Below, piece after piece: positions 1 to 10,364 of a stretch of DNA of 64,000 bases. The notes beneath the pieces are model-generated. The model was not told where the DNA came from. It did no database searches and saw only the letters and a list, made by a program, of their open reading frames with translations. Position numbers and translations under genes: made by a program. This DNA is from Paguma larvata (taxonomy: Eukaryota; Chordata; Mammalia; Carnivora; Viverridae): positions 114,414,746-114,478,745 of the forward strand of contig CM057826.1 of the NCBI GenBank assembly GCA_030068075.1, read 5' to 3'. Position 1 is the first letter of the stretch. The number at the start of each line of letters is the position of its first letter.

Positions 1-618
1 CTGGGTTCCTTTAGTTGCACCCAGCAGAAACTCAATTCAAACTTACTTAAGCTAGAAAGAGAATTTGTCGGGTTCCAAGACTATGGCAGTCTGAGATGAG
101 GGGCTGGCTCCAGGCATGATGGAGTTCAAGAACTAGAATAATGGGAGGTTTCCCCCTCTCATCGTTGGCTTTGTCCACATGCCAGGAAATACGGTCACAG
201 AAACTTTGGATTTATCATTTTCATAGCTAGAGTTTCTGGTGAGAGAGGTGAGTCGTCTCCCTAGCAACCACATGAATCTTTGTAACTAGTGATTCCAAAT
301 AAAGAGAGTGAGACTCTCTCTAGGGCCCTGTTGGTCCTACATTCATTGGTGCCCGCTCCCAGACCTGCCATTGGGTCCAAGGCATGGGTATTGACTGTTT
401 TTGGGTCATGTGTCTGCTTCCATTTGATTAAAAGCTTTACCAAAATCACATGGAAGGATTACCAAATAGAAAAGAGACATTCTGCTAACACGTCACAGAG
501 TAGAGATGAAAGACAAGAACAGTCAACACGTATCCACTCCTGCTGACAATATTCTTGGTTCAAGAAGTTACCAAGAGCAAGGAGAAGGGGACGAATGAGA
601 GAGCAGTAAGTGGAGAGT

Positions 619-645
619 GGGGGTGGGAGTGGGGGTGGGGTGGGG
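619..645 (+). other. G-quadruplex-type G-run cluster
   Basis: Five runs of three to five G (at 619, 625, 631, 637 and 642) are separated by one to three bases, which satisfies the usual G3+N1-7 pattern. Further GGG runs follow at 651 and 658. Folding and function are inference. Confidence 0.6.
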
Positions 646-989
646 AGACAGGGTAAAGGGATCCCATGATAAGCTTGACCAACTGGCAACTTGCAGGAAA
701 GAACGAAACCTGAGGTCTGGAGGTCAGTGTCTTTGGGAGCTCTTGTTCTGCAGATGAGCAATAAAAATCTCAGTTCTGTTTGAAGTCAGATAGAAACATG
801 CAGGGCTCCAAGATAAGGAATGTCATAAAACTTTGCAGCTATGGGAAGAAAAGTCAGGGGGACTTTGGTTTTAAGAAGCAGTTAAAATATATTCTCTTTA
901 AAATTTTAGGAACCTAATAAAACATATAAGAGGTCACAAAAGCAGGAGAAGAGCATGTTATATGTCCTTCTCTTCTTAAACTTTGGCTA

Positions 990-991
<2 letters not shown>

Positions 992-1024
<33 letters not shown>
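992..1024. repeat. (CA)n microsatellite
   Basis: About 16 uninterrupted CA units, followed by TAAAGC. Long enough to be length-polymorphic. Confidence 0.95.
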
Positions 1025-1026
<2 letters not shown>

Positions 1027-1831
1027 AAGCAATCAGTTCATGAAATCGCAGAGTACTGATTGTTTGATGGACAAAGTTTACTTTTTGCCTTGTTGAGTTT
1101 TGCTTTTCTCCTTTCCCACAGAACTATTTTTTCCCAATGCTGACACAGTGTTTTATCTTTGTCTTAATACGGTGTTTGCATTTAAACAATGCTCTTAGTC
1201 ATACTGGGACACGGTCACAGGAAAGGAAAAGCTGAGGTTGTGTACACAAAGCTGACACTGGTGACTCACCGGCCTCACGGTCCAGAGACTCAGAGCTGTG
1301 TTCTGAGATAGAGAGAAATAGCCCCCCCAGCCTCCTCTGGACTGAGGGAATTCTTTCATGACATAGATCATCTGGAGGAAGATGTTTTCATCTCAGACAT
1401 AATTGGTTGTGTGGGGAATCACACTTCCAATTTGGCCCTTTTCACTGTTATTACCCAAATTTATAAATGTCAGCCCTTTGACTGCCATCATATGGTGCTG
1501 GAAACTCACTGTCTGATTATGAGTTGATAACAGTTGTGGCACAAGAGGTGTCTTAGTAGTGTCCTTTTAATCTTTATCAAGGTCCCCAAAGCCAAGGTAA
1601 ATAATCAAGTGTCTAAGACACCCCTCTCCCTACCACATTGCTGCCCCACAAAAACCTCTTCATTTGTGTATGCTGGAGTTGGAACCATGTTTTTTCAAAA
1701 TTCTACAAAATTACATAGTACTCCCCTTGTTGCAACTGTATTTTGAAATCATATTCCTTGTAACTAGAGCTTTGTACAGAAGTAGAGTTTAAGTACAATT
1801 TATTTCTATAACATTTCTTTGTTTTTATTTA

Positions 1832-2055
1832 TTAAAAAAATTTTTTAATGTTTATTTTTGAGAGAGAGAGACAGAGTAACAGAATGTGAGTGGGGAAGGG
1901 GCAGAGAGAGACACACACACACACAGAATCTGAAGCAGGCTCCAGGCTCTGAGCTGTCTGCCCAAAGCCCGATGCAGGGCTTGAACTTGTGAGCCATGAG
2001 ATCATGACCTGAGCCGAAGTCGGATGCTTAACCAACTGAGCCACCCAGGCGCCCC
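1832..2055 (-). mobile_element. SINEC (tRNA-Lys-derived carnivore SINE), minus strand
   Basis: Read on the minus strand it starts GGGGCGCCTGGGTGGCTCAG at 2055, has a tRNA-like head with A and B boxes, a CT-rich middle and an AT-rich tail at about 1832-1850. Flanks near 1806-1820 and 2055-2070 (CTATAACATTTCTTT / CTATGTAACGTTCCTTT) look like a diverged target-site duplication. The ORF across it is the usual SINE-derived frame, not a gene. Confidence 0.92.
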
Positions 2056-2404
2056 TATGTAACGTTCCTTTAGATTAACCAAGAGTATCTTTCACAACTG
2101 ATGCTTAACAGTGGGGGCCGTTACCTAGCTTCTTTCCAGAAAGTTCACCTTCACTTTGAAGAATGCTTTCCCATCTCAGCCTCAGTCTCTCAGTTTTGTT
2201 ATCAAAACACCCTTGTCAGTGGCTGTCACATTAGGGCACAGAAATGCCCCAGAGATTTTGTCAAAACTGTAAATGTAAAATCAGTGGGTCTAGGGCCTCC
2301 CTCCAATCTATAATTGTAGCGATCAGTCTAAGTGATTCTAATGCAATTGATGGCAAAGTCAGCACCCCACGTTGAGCAACGGTACAATCGTTCATAACTG
2401 GGGC

Positions 2405-2655
2405 TTGGCAAATCAGACTGAGTTAACTTTTGGCTTAGCCTCTAGCTAAGTTCATGAAATTAATTACTTATTAACTTCGATATGCGTCAGTTTTCCCTTC
2501 TATAAAATAGGGACAGTAACAGTTCCTGTGTCATAAGGTTGTTGGGTGAAATCAGTGAGGTTATGAAATCACTTAAGCATAGTGCCGTGTGACATTCGAG
2601 GGCTCATTACAGTTTACTGTTAGGACAGCGATTGGTAGGCGCTCAGCAAATGTTT
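2405..2655 (+). mobile_element. MIR fragment
   Basis: Diverged but ordered MIR landmarks are visible: a TCAGTTTTCC...ATAAAATAGGGACAG block, an AAGGTTGTTG block, and the terminal GCGCTCAGCAAATGTTTA. MIR is a tRNA-derived SINE shared by all mammals and inactive for over 100 My. Confidence 0.65.
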
Positions 2656-2659
2656 ACAG

Positions 2660-3295
2660 AATGTTGAATGAAGGAAAGTTATATCACCACAGAAGGCGTT
2701 GCAGGTGGATAGAATGCTGTCTTAGGCCTTGTTTATTACAGGGGTCATAAGGAGAGAGAGGCTGCATCTGTAGATTTTAGAAATGAACCGCGCAAGAGAA
2801 AAGAACCTGGACTGAGAAACGCACTGGTAACTTGAGAAGCCAAGAAATGTCACTCCAACGAATTCAAACCTGACTGTTTTGAATATAATGTACAAACATA
2901 ATTTGTAAGCCTCAGGTCTAATCTGCTAAGACTAGCCTGAAGTAGCGAGAAGGGCTAACATGGTATTTTTTTAATGTGAATTAAAATTAAAAGGAGCCAC
3001 AGTACCATTCATATTAAGAAGAGACCATGCATCACAAATTTAAAAGTACAAATCAAAGAAACAAAACCCCAGGGAGCATTATCAGAAATGTCATTGGAAG
3101 TGATGGAGCATTAATGGGAATTGCGATCAGAAAATAATGATAATGATCGTGGGCTCAAAAAGTGCATGACACTAATTTGAAGTTGTGTGTATCTGATTGT
3201 ATAACAGTTCGCTGACTGATTTTTTTTTTAAACTCTTGGGGATTAGGAAGATTGTAACTATTTTCAGTCGATCATCTATTATCATTTACTCTGGC
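2660..3295. other. Low-copy AT-rich DNA, no gene seen
   Basis: No recognised repeat, exon or RNA gene. AT-rich with short homopolymer runs. Confidence 0.5.
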
Positions 3296-3299
3296 TCTC

Positions 3300-3520
3300 A
3301 TTTATAATTACCAGGTATTAGCGCCTATTGTGTGCTATGCCTTTAAGTGCTCATTATTTTAATTAACATTCACAACAAACCCGTAAGATAGGTTGTCGAC
3401 ATCTCTATTTTACAAATTATGAAACTCCCAACTCAGAGGAGTTGTATGACCAAAATAACCTAGAGGTGATGGAGATGTGCTTTGAACTCAGATGTCTCGC
3501 AGCCGTGATGTCCTTCTATG
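3300..3520 (-). mobile_element. MIR, minus strand
   Basis: The reverse-complement MIR order is present: TATTAGCGCCTATTGTGTGC, then ATTCACAACAAACCCGTAAG, then the TATTTTACAAATTATGAAAC block, then TTTGAACTCAGATG. Divergence is typical of MIR. Confidence 0.75.
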
Positions 3521-3889
3521 ATGCTGCACTGTCTCTAGGTGCTGATCAGTGAGTGCCCTTCCCTAATTATCCAGATATGGCTAGGGACCTCTGTGCCACA
3601 CCTGCTCTGCTCCACCCCGTCACATTTCTCAATGGAACCCTTAGTTTTCAGCTGTGTCCCCTTATGATGGTTAATTGAAATTGGCAGTCACCCAGTTTGT
3701 ACATGGCTTTGGGCAAATTACATAACCTAATTGTTTCAAAGTACATCTAATGACCCAAATGATCTGGGCAATAGGAAGCTTTTATCTGCGGCCATTATTT
3801 TCATACTTCCTCATTTATATTAAAAAGAAATGTGATAAAAGGGATTTGGACAAGCTTATTCAATGATAAGAGCAACACTAATGATAATA

Positions 3890-4095
3890 ATGGTTAACAT
3901 ACATTAAGTACTTACGTGCCAGGCATTGGGCTAAGCACTTTATGCGGAATATCTCATTGAACTCACCCAACACTGTGTCAAGGTCTTATCTCCATTATAA
4001 AGATGCGTAGATAACGATTCCAAAACCTTAAGTGACGTGACCAAGGACTCAGAAGTGTCAGTGGCCAGACTGGGACTGGAACCCAGCACCAAGTG
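3890..4095 (-). mobile_element. MIR, minus strand
   Basis: Nearly complete: AAGTACTTACGTGCCAGGCA, a CTCATTGAACTCACCCAACA block, CCTTAAGTGACGTGACCAAGG, and GGACTGGAACCCAGCACC from the tRNA-like head. Confidence 0.8.
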
Positions 4096-4099
4096 GTTC

Positions 4100-6360
4100 A
4101 TAGCAAGGATGAAATAAATGCAAGTGATTAAAACAAGCCAGGAAGGGGCCGTGGCAAATGTTGGAGCACTTGCATGTTTGCAGAGATGGTTATCTGACTC
4201 CAGTATTGTGAGGCCATGCCAGAGTGTGGTCTTTTGATTTTATTTAAGTCAGGAATCTGATATTTTTTATGTGAACCGTCTTAATTTTAGAATGTCAGCA
4301 TCTATTTGTTTCATTTGTGTTTCTGTAAACATTTTGAGTGCCCAACAAGTGGATCTGTGGGCAGGGGCTGGTCCTGGGCTTCCCGGACGACAGCTTGTGC
4401 TCTCAGCCTTCAGGGCACAGGAACGCCAGTGTCTTTGTGAGGAGTTATTTCCAGGCCTATCATTTCCTAAATCCATGGCCTCCCCTCCCTTCGATAAATG
4501 AAACACCATTCCCAGAACTCTCTGTGACCAGGAGCAAACTTCTGCTCTGGCCCCAAGATTGATAAATGCTTGCATCTATGAAGGAATAAGAGCCAATGTT
4601 TCATTAAAAGAAATATGTGGTGCCTTTTGAAGGTTACTTGCCATTTTACTTGGGAGAGATTAAACACTTATACGATCAGGGGCAGAATTCTTCAAAGTTT
4701 GGAAAATATGACCATATGCATAGTATCTGTGAATTTTTTCACTTTCCTGAAGGCCATCTGCCTCCCGTTATCCTGATGCACCCAGTCATGACAGCAGTGC
4801 TGCAGCGTGGAAATTGGCTTCATCTAGGTTTCCATATTGGTATCCAAAGCCTTGTTTTTATTGACAGAGTCTGCCTTTGGGGGTTTTTCCTAAGACAGCA
4901 GGGTTCCCAGTGTGCCTAATCTTCACGCCATCTTCAACCAAAGCAGAAGAGGGACTGTTCCGCAGGCTTAAAAAGGCTGAGCAACAGCACTTCATGCATT
5001 TATTCCCCTTCCCACTCATGTTTATTAATATCCGGGCAGGAATGTGACAGTGAGGAGTTTTGATGTATACAGAGAGGACAGCTCCAGCAGATGAGCAGTC
5101 TCCGTTTAATATAGTATCAACCAAGTAGGCTGTGCCGAAAAAACACGAAGGAAAATAGAGCCTAATCTATCTGTAGGCAAAGATTTAGATCTGAAATCTA
5201 TTTGGCACAAAATAACTAAATGTTGGCAAATAAGCTACAAAATAACGTAGAAAACCATGGGTTATGGCAAAACCTTGCTCTAAGCCTGGCCTATAGATTT
5301 ACAAATGCCATTTCTCTCTGTAAAGTTAGAGGTTTTTGGTGACTGATATATGCTATTTGAGAAACAGGATTTCAGTGGATCCTTAAAACTTCGTCAGAAT
5401 TTGGAAAAATACCTCAGTTGTGCAGAACAGTAATTTTTAGGACTGACAGGACAAAAAGTAACAGTCTATGAGTATCCACAGTCTTTCCTCTCCTCTCTGC
5501 AAAAGAGTTTGGATTTTGCCTACTCTTTCTCTGTCCCATCTTCTGTGGAGGGTTCTTCCATTGGTTGTGTTGAATTGGAAGAGTAGATGAAGGGAAAAAA
5601 ACCCAGAAAGCATAGAAGAACTCTCCCTCTCTCAAGAATCCTAAGTCGTAGGGGAATAATCTACTGAGAGTCCTTTGGGTGGGAAGGGAGAGCACAGAAT
5701 TGAGGAATAAGTGGTCATTAGCAGAATGGAAGAAGCCGCATAGAGTAGCTGATGAGAGAGATGATTCTAGTTTGGAGGATGAGACCTTCTAGAGACATCT
5801 GAGTCGATAGGAGAAAATGGATGATTTTTAATAATATTCCCTTTAAGTTGCTTGATAGATGCCACAACACATTAGAATTCCTATGTGGACGATATCACTT
5901 TGAATTTCAAGTTTCTAATGGACTGAACTACATGGCTCCTGACTTTAACAGGGTTACAAATATGAATGACACTGTCACCTTTCTTCTCTGCCTAGCCTTC
6001 TAATTATTTCCAAGAGACATAGATATTTAACCCAGAAGCTAAAACACATGTGAACTTGTTTTCTCATACAGAGGTAAGGGACCCTTTCAGTAATGCTATT
6101 CCCAGATTGCAGAATCATCTGCCTCTGGGAAGTTAGGGGTCAGTATCTTATGGTGACTTTGAGGAGTTTGTTGTGAACTTGTCAGGGAGACAGGCACCTA
6201 GGTAATGCTTTAAATCTCTCATTCATGCATTTAATCAACATCTAACCACTTTGCTTGTATCAGGCATATGTTCTTGGTTCTTGAGATATAGTAGCTGACA
6301 AAAACAACAACCCCTCCCTCACAGAGACTACATTTCCTTTTACACATTTTTTTTTCCTAC
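4100..6360. other. 2.2 kb low-copy DNA, no gene seen
   Basis: Several overlapping frames of 60-100 codons occur on both strands around 4267-5124 and 5414-5695. None has a recognisable domain, and the opposing frames show the openness is chance. No repeat family was recognised. Could be intronic or intergenic. Confidence 0.5.
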
Positions 6361-6504
6361 AGAAAATGCTCCCTTTGGGGTACCTGGGTGGCTCAGTCAG
6401 TTGAGCGTCCAACTCTCTATGTCGACTCAGGTCATGATTCCAGGGTCCTGTGGGATCGAGCCCTGTGTTAGATTCCACCCTGATTGAAGGGAGGAGCTAC
6501 TTAA

Positions 6505-6535
<31 letters not shown>

Positions 6536-6610
6536 CTTCTGCCCCTCTCCCCTGCTCACAGGATCTCTGTCAAAAAAATTTTTTTTAAAAAGAAAGAAAA
6601 TTCTCCCATT
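6361..6610 (+). mobile_element. Older-type SINEC with target-site duplication
   Basis: The element runs about 6377-6594: GGGGTACCTGGGTGGCTCAG head, a body with ATGATTCCAGGGTCCTGTGG (an older CAN-SINE form rather than the felid SINEC_Fc body), a (CT)n tract and an A-rich tail. Duplications AGAAAATGCTCCCTT (6361-6375) and AGAAAATTCTCCCATT (6595-6610) bracket it. Confidence 0.9.
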
Positions 6611-6894
6611 AAGTAGGCAAAGAAGTGTGAAATACGGGTTATGAACTTGATGTTTAAGTAATTCAGAAAATTAAATCCTGTCTTGGAACCCTCATACCAG
6701 AATTATAGGGAAATCAGGGTTGTTCTAAATATTCTTCCTTCATCCATCCAAAAATAATTAAATTCAATGGGAATTAAAATCATTTAGCCTCAACTTAACA
6801 GAGCTTGGCACAATATCAAGCATTGCAGGGAGACAAGGAGCTGCAGGGTCCCTGATGCCGGCACAGGTCCATCAGCCCACAGCTGGGACCCCGC

Positions 6895-7060
6895 TGAGTC
6901 ACTGTATGCTTCTGGTAAGTTGTATAACCCATAATACGGGGTTAATAATAGTACCTACCTCGTTAGGGTTTTTGTGCAGATTAAATGAGCTAATTCATGT
7001 GAAGTTCTTAGCTCAGTGTATGCCAGAGAGTGTGTGCTCAATTATTATTATTATCTATTC
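6895..7060 (+). mobile_element. MIR, plus strand
   Basis: Shows ATACGGGGTTAATAATAGTACC, TACCTCGTTAGGGTTTTTGTG, GATTAAATGAGCTAATTCATG and TCTTAGCTCAGTGTATGCC in MIR order. Ends in a short (ATT)n run. Confidence 0.75.
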
Positions 7061-7136
7061 TTATTCTTTTGTTTCCTTGCCTTTAAACAGTGGGCTGGAG
7101 GAGTTCAGTTCCTCTTAAGGCAAAACTCTTTTCGCA

Positions 7137-7214
7137 GAAGAAGTGCGGAAAAATATGGCCGAGAAAGTCTCACCGACAAGCGAAGAGATACATGGAACAA
7201 GTCAAATAATGGTA
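7137..7214 (+). other. Exon-like block with splice-site consensus (unproven)
   Basis: A pyrimidine-rich acceptor (ACTCTTTTCGCAG, ending 7136) precedes about 78 bases that carry several CpGs and end at a TAG|GTAAGG donor-like site. Frame 1 reads 22 codons from KKCGKIWPRK to a TAA stop. Another frame has an ATG in fair context. I do not recognise the peptide. This may be a cryptic exon, a lncRNA exon or chance. Confidence 0.2.
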
Positions 7215-7770
7215 GGTAAGGGTGGTGGCCGGTCCGTGCAAGGATTAGCACAGATAGAGCCCCCTCAGAATAAGAGCACATGCGTCTGAGTGTCTCTGTG
7301 TGTATCTGTGTAACCAGTGAGATGATTTTTCTATTAACCACGCCTAGCTCTGTGAGTGCAGATGACAGTTTTGACAAGCTTTCCTGGCCAAGGAGACAGT
7401 AAAACTCCACCACTACTGGCTGCACGGCCCCGGAGCTGTTTGGGGCCCTCGGACTCTGAGCAGGTCCCCTACTGGAACATACCATGATCTGAGTGACATG
7501 GGCCGACAATTCAAAATGCCAGCATTGAGCCAGCATGGTGATTTCCTAGGCAGAGGCCTCATTTAATGAAGAAGCCTGTGATGTCTTTATGCCCGAGAGT
7601 CTTTCCAGTGCTTGGCTCTGCATCTAGATTTTTGAGCCAAATTTTCTCTAGTTGTGTTTTCTTAAGGGATCCAGGGGAGCAGGCGTCAGTTATTCTAATT
7701 CCCAAATTTGTCTCCAGCCTAATATTTAATGGGAGTGTTGCCAGAGGTTAAATCATTAGGCTCAAGGTTT
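7215..7770. other. Low-copy DNA, no gene seen
   Basis: A 143-codon open frame on the minus strand (7105-7536) lacks any domain or codon signal and overlaps the exon-like block in antisense. I treat it as chance. No repeat recognised. Confidence 0.5.
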
Positions 7771-8010
7771 TGTTGAGTGAGTGATTTTTTTTAACACATT
7801 TATTTTTTTGAGACACATAGAGACAGAGTGTGAGCAGGGGAAGGGCAGAGAGAGAGGGAGACACAGAATCCGAAGCAGGCTCCAGGCTCTGAGCCGTCAG
7901 CACAGAGCCCGACACGGGGCTCGAACTCACAGACTGTGAGATCATGACCTGAGCTGAAGTTGGCCGCTTAACCGACTGAGCCACCCAGGTGCCCCATGTT
8001 GAGTGATTTC
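7771..8010 (-). mobile_element. SINEC_Fc-type SINE, minus strand, with TSD
   Basis: Element about 7788-7995, ending GGTGCCCC on the plus strand (minus-strand head GGGGCACCTGGGTGGCTCAG). Body and tail match the felid form. TSD: TGTTGAGTGAGTGATTT (7771-7787) versus TGTTGAGTGATTT (7998-8010), the left copy carrying an extra GTGA. Confidence 0.93.
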
Positions 8011-8149
8011 TAAGATGGCCTAATTCTTCTGTTCTCTATTGAACTGTAGTTTTACCTTAATGTGTTTTCTGTTTTGAGGTGGACTTTTTCCTCACGTTCT
8101 ATTCTGCGCCTCTCTGCTGATCCCCAGGAAGCAGGAGAGTGCAGTCAAA

Positions 8150-8580
8150 GAAATGCAAGAAGGTCAAGTGGGCCTGGATTCAAATGTAGATTCTTCCACA
8201 TCCTGGTTATTTTATATTTTATTAAACAATTTTTTTATGTTTATTTTTGAGAGAGAGAGAGAGAGAGATAGAGAGAGAGAGAAAACACAAGTGAGGGAGG
8301 GGCAGAGAGAGAGGGAGTTACAGAATCCAGAGCGGGCTCCAGGCTCTGAGCTGTCAGCGCAGAACCTGATGTGGGGCTCGAACCCACCAGCCACAAGATC
8401 TTGACCTGAGCCAAGTCAGACGCTCAACTGACTGAGCCACCCAGGCGCCCCTATGTCCCAGTTATTTATTTGATGGTAAACTGCTTCCAGTCTCAGTTTC
8501 CTTATATGTAAAATAATGTCTGCCCTGCCATGAGGCTTCAAGACGATCTCTGTACGTGGACTAAATGCTGCCACTTGGTC
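8150..8580 (+). mobile_element. MIR split by a younger SINE
   Basis: The tRNA-like part of a plus-strand MIR (GGCCTGGATTCAAATG...) lies at about 8165-8216 and the remainder (CTCAGTTTCCTTATATGTAA, CCATGAGGCTTCAAGACG) at 8465-8580. The intervening 8217-8451 is the SINE listed next. Confidence 0.7.
8217..8451 (-). mobile_element. SINEC_Fc-type SINE, minus strand, inserted in MIR
   Basis: Minus-strand head at 8451, long (GA)n tract at 8250-8285 from the CT-rich domain, and a T-rich tail complement at 8225. Flanking TCCTGGTTATTTTAT and TCCCAGTTATTTATT look like the TSD. Confidence 0.92.
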
Positions 8581-8627
8581 TCATTTATTGCTTAGAGTCT
8601 TTTCCCTTCTATACATCAACTTCTTTC

Positions 8628-8888
8628 TTCTTTTTTTTTTTTAATAATTTATTGTCAAATTGGTTTCCATATAACACCAGTGCTCATCCCAACAAGTGTC
8701 CTCCTCTGTGCCCGTCGCCCACTCTCCCCCCTCACACACTCCCCCTCCCCTCAGTTTGTTCTTAGTCTTTGAGAGTCTCCCATGTTATGTCCCCCTCCCT
8801 CTCTGTGTCTTTTTTCCTTTCTCCTCTTCCCCTCCCCCCTGGTTTTCTGCTAAGTCTCTCAAAATCCACCTATGCATGGAAACATACA
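8628..8888 (-). mobile_element. Carnivore L1 3' end, minus strand
   Basis: Poly(T) then AATAATTTATTGTCAAATTGG and the distinctive pyrimidine-rich L1 3' UTR complement (AGTCTTTGAGAGTCTCCCAT, TCTCTGTGTC, GCTAAGTCTC). The same sequence lies in sense orientation at the end of the L1 at 41.2-41.8 kb. Severely 5'-truncated, so no ORF2 remains. Confidence 0.9.
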
Positions 8889-8964
8889 TCAGCTTCTTTC
8901 TTATTTCATCTTAAAATGTTCTTATAATGGCAGCATTATCAAAGAGACAGTGAACAGCAGCGAT

Positions 8965-9170
8965 TGTGGCCAGGTGCTTTGAATCCAGACTGCCCGGCTC
9001 TCCTACTAATCAGCATTTTACTATGGGCTCATGTTTACATTTCTTGTGCCTCAGTTTCCTTTTGTAGAAAATGAAGATACTAACAAAGTCTGCTTCAAAG
9101 AGTTGGGCCATGGATGACATGAGTGTCACATGCAGAACTCTTGGAAGTGCAAGCTATTAGTATTTTCTGT
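8965..9170 (+). mobile_element. MIR, plus strand
   Basis: Ordered MIR landmarks: GAATCCAGACTGCCCGGCTC, GCCTCAGTTTCC, AAAATGAAGATACTAACAAAG and ACTCTTGGAAGTGC. Confidence 0.75.
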
Positions 9171-10140
9171 TTGTATCCGAAGACTGTCTAACACTGGAGA
9201 GCATAAAGTCATGACCCAGTGAAATGGGAGGGAACCATGAGACCTGGTTGGTAAAACATCAGAAAAGGGAGAAAAGCAACAATCTTTCCACTCCACATCT
9301 TGCACAGCTTTCTTGGGAACAGAGAGGAGGATCTGTCTCAGAGTTCATACGGCTTCAACTTGCTCCTTGTGGAAAAGAATCATCCCTTCCTTACCTGTGT
9401 ATCCATACTGGCTAGCACACACACACACACACACACACACTCAGGAAAAAAAAAATTGCAACGAATAAATCCAAGGCAGAAAAGAAATCTAGAGCTTTGA
9501 GTTACTGCCAGGCCATCAAGCCCTCTGACTTCTTTTATGACCTTAACAATTACAGATGATAACAAAGTAACCTAAAGCCCTTAACAACTTTCAATAGGAG
9601 ACTTACTACCAAGTCCGCTCGCTCCAGGTGATTTATTTCCAGGACCCTCTTCAAGACCGTTAAAATACCTGGTGAGGCCTCCCTAATCAGGACATCTGGT
9701 CAACTTAATAAAACATAGGCTCTTGGGCCCCGTTCCACACAAGTAACCCGATCCCCTTGCTGCAGCAAGAATTCTTTCGAATCATTTTTCTGGCAGCAGG
9801 GTGTCCTTCCCAAAGGTGGGACTGTTATCCATGTGACCTCTCAGATCCATCTCTCTCCTGTGATGTATCCAGGGACCTCCTCCGGTGTGAAAAATGGTAT
9901 CCTTGTGGCTTGAAAGGGTTCTCCCCCCTCCTCCTCCTTCAACATGAGTCATCCATTTCTTCTTGCCAGTGGGATACTGCTCTTGTTCATTCCCAAAACA
10001 CCCCTGTGAAGGAGGCAGTAAGGGTATAAAAATAAACTCTTCAAAAGCAGAAATGCCTCATTGGGTAGCTGCCTGCCTGGTCCAAAGCCCTGTTCTAATG
10101 CTACCCCACCAGCATGACCACAGGGAAGACAGTTGTTTCC
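9170..10140. other. Low-copy DNA with an (AC)n tract, no gene seen
   Basis: An (AC)12-13 microsatellite lies at 9415-9440. Overlapping frames of 60-119 codons on both strands have no recognisable protein. No repeat family assigned. Confidence 0.5.
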
Positions 10141-10144
10141 CATG

Positions 10145-10360
10145 TCAACTCTGAAGTCAGACTGCCTCAGTGCACGCCCTTGCCCTACACTCGGCAGCTG
10201 TGTTACCTTGGGACAATGACTTAACCTCTCAACGTTTCCATTTTCTCTCTGTAAAATGGGGTTAAAAACGGTACCTACCCCATAGCATTCAGTGAAGACT
10301 GAATACAAGCAAAGTGCCTCGAATAGTGGCTAGTACATAGTAAGAGCTTACTCAGTTGTC
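10145..10360 (+). mobile_element. MIR, plus strand, near full length
   Basis: GAAGTCAGACTGCCTCAGTG, CTGTGTTACCTTGGGACAAT, GACTTAACCTCTCAACGTTT, CTGTAAAATGGGGTTAAAAA, GGTACCTACCCCATAG and the final TAGTACATAGTAAGAGCTTA are all present in order. One of the best-preserved MIRs in the window. Confidence 0.9.
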
Positions 10361-10364
10361 TAGA

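Larger units (their letters stand above)
1..1800. other. Low-copy DNA, no gene seen
   Basis: No repeat family or coding exon is recognised here apart from a G-rich tract (about 619-645) and a CA microsatellite (about 992-1024), listed separately. Reading frames are at most about 100 codons and show no domain, family motif or paired splice signals. A short inverted repeat (AGGTGTCTTAG near 1547, CTAAGACACC near 1613) is visible but weak. Likely intergenic or intronic. Confidence 0.6.

Noticed and set aside
4267..5124. Cluster of overlapping frames on both strands
   Set aside because: Opposed and overlapping frames of similar length with no domain indicate chance openness.
7105..7536. 143-codon minus-strand frame
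   Set aside because: No family resemblance, no splice structure on that strand, and it overlaps an exon-like block in antisense.
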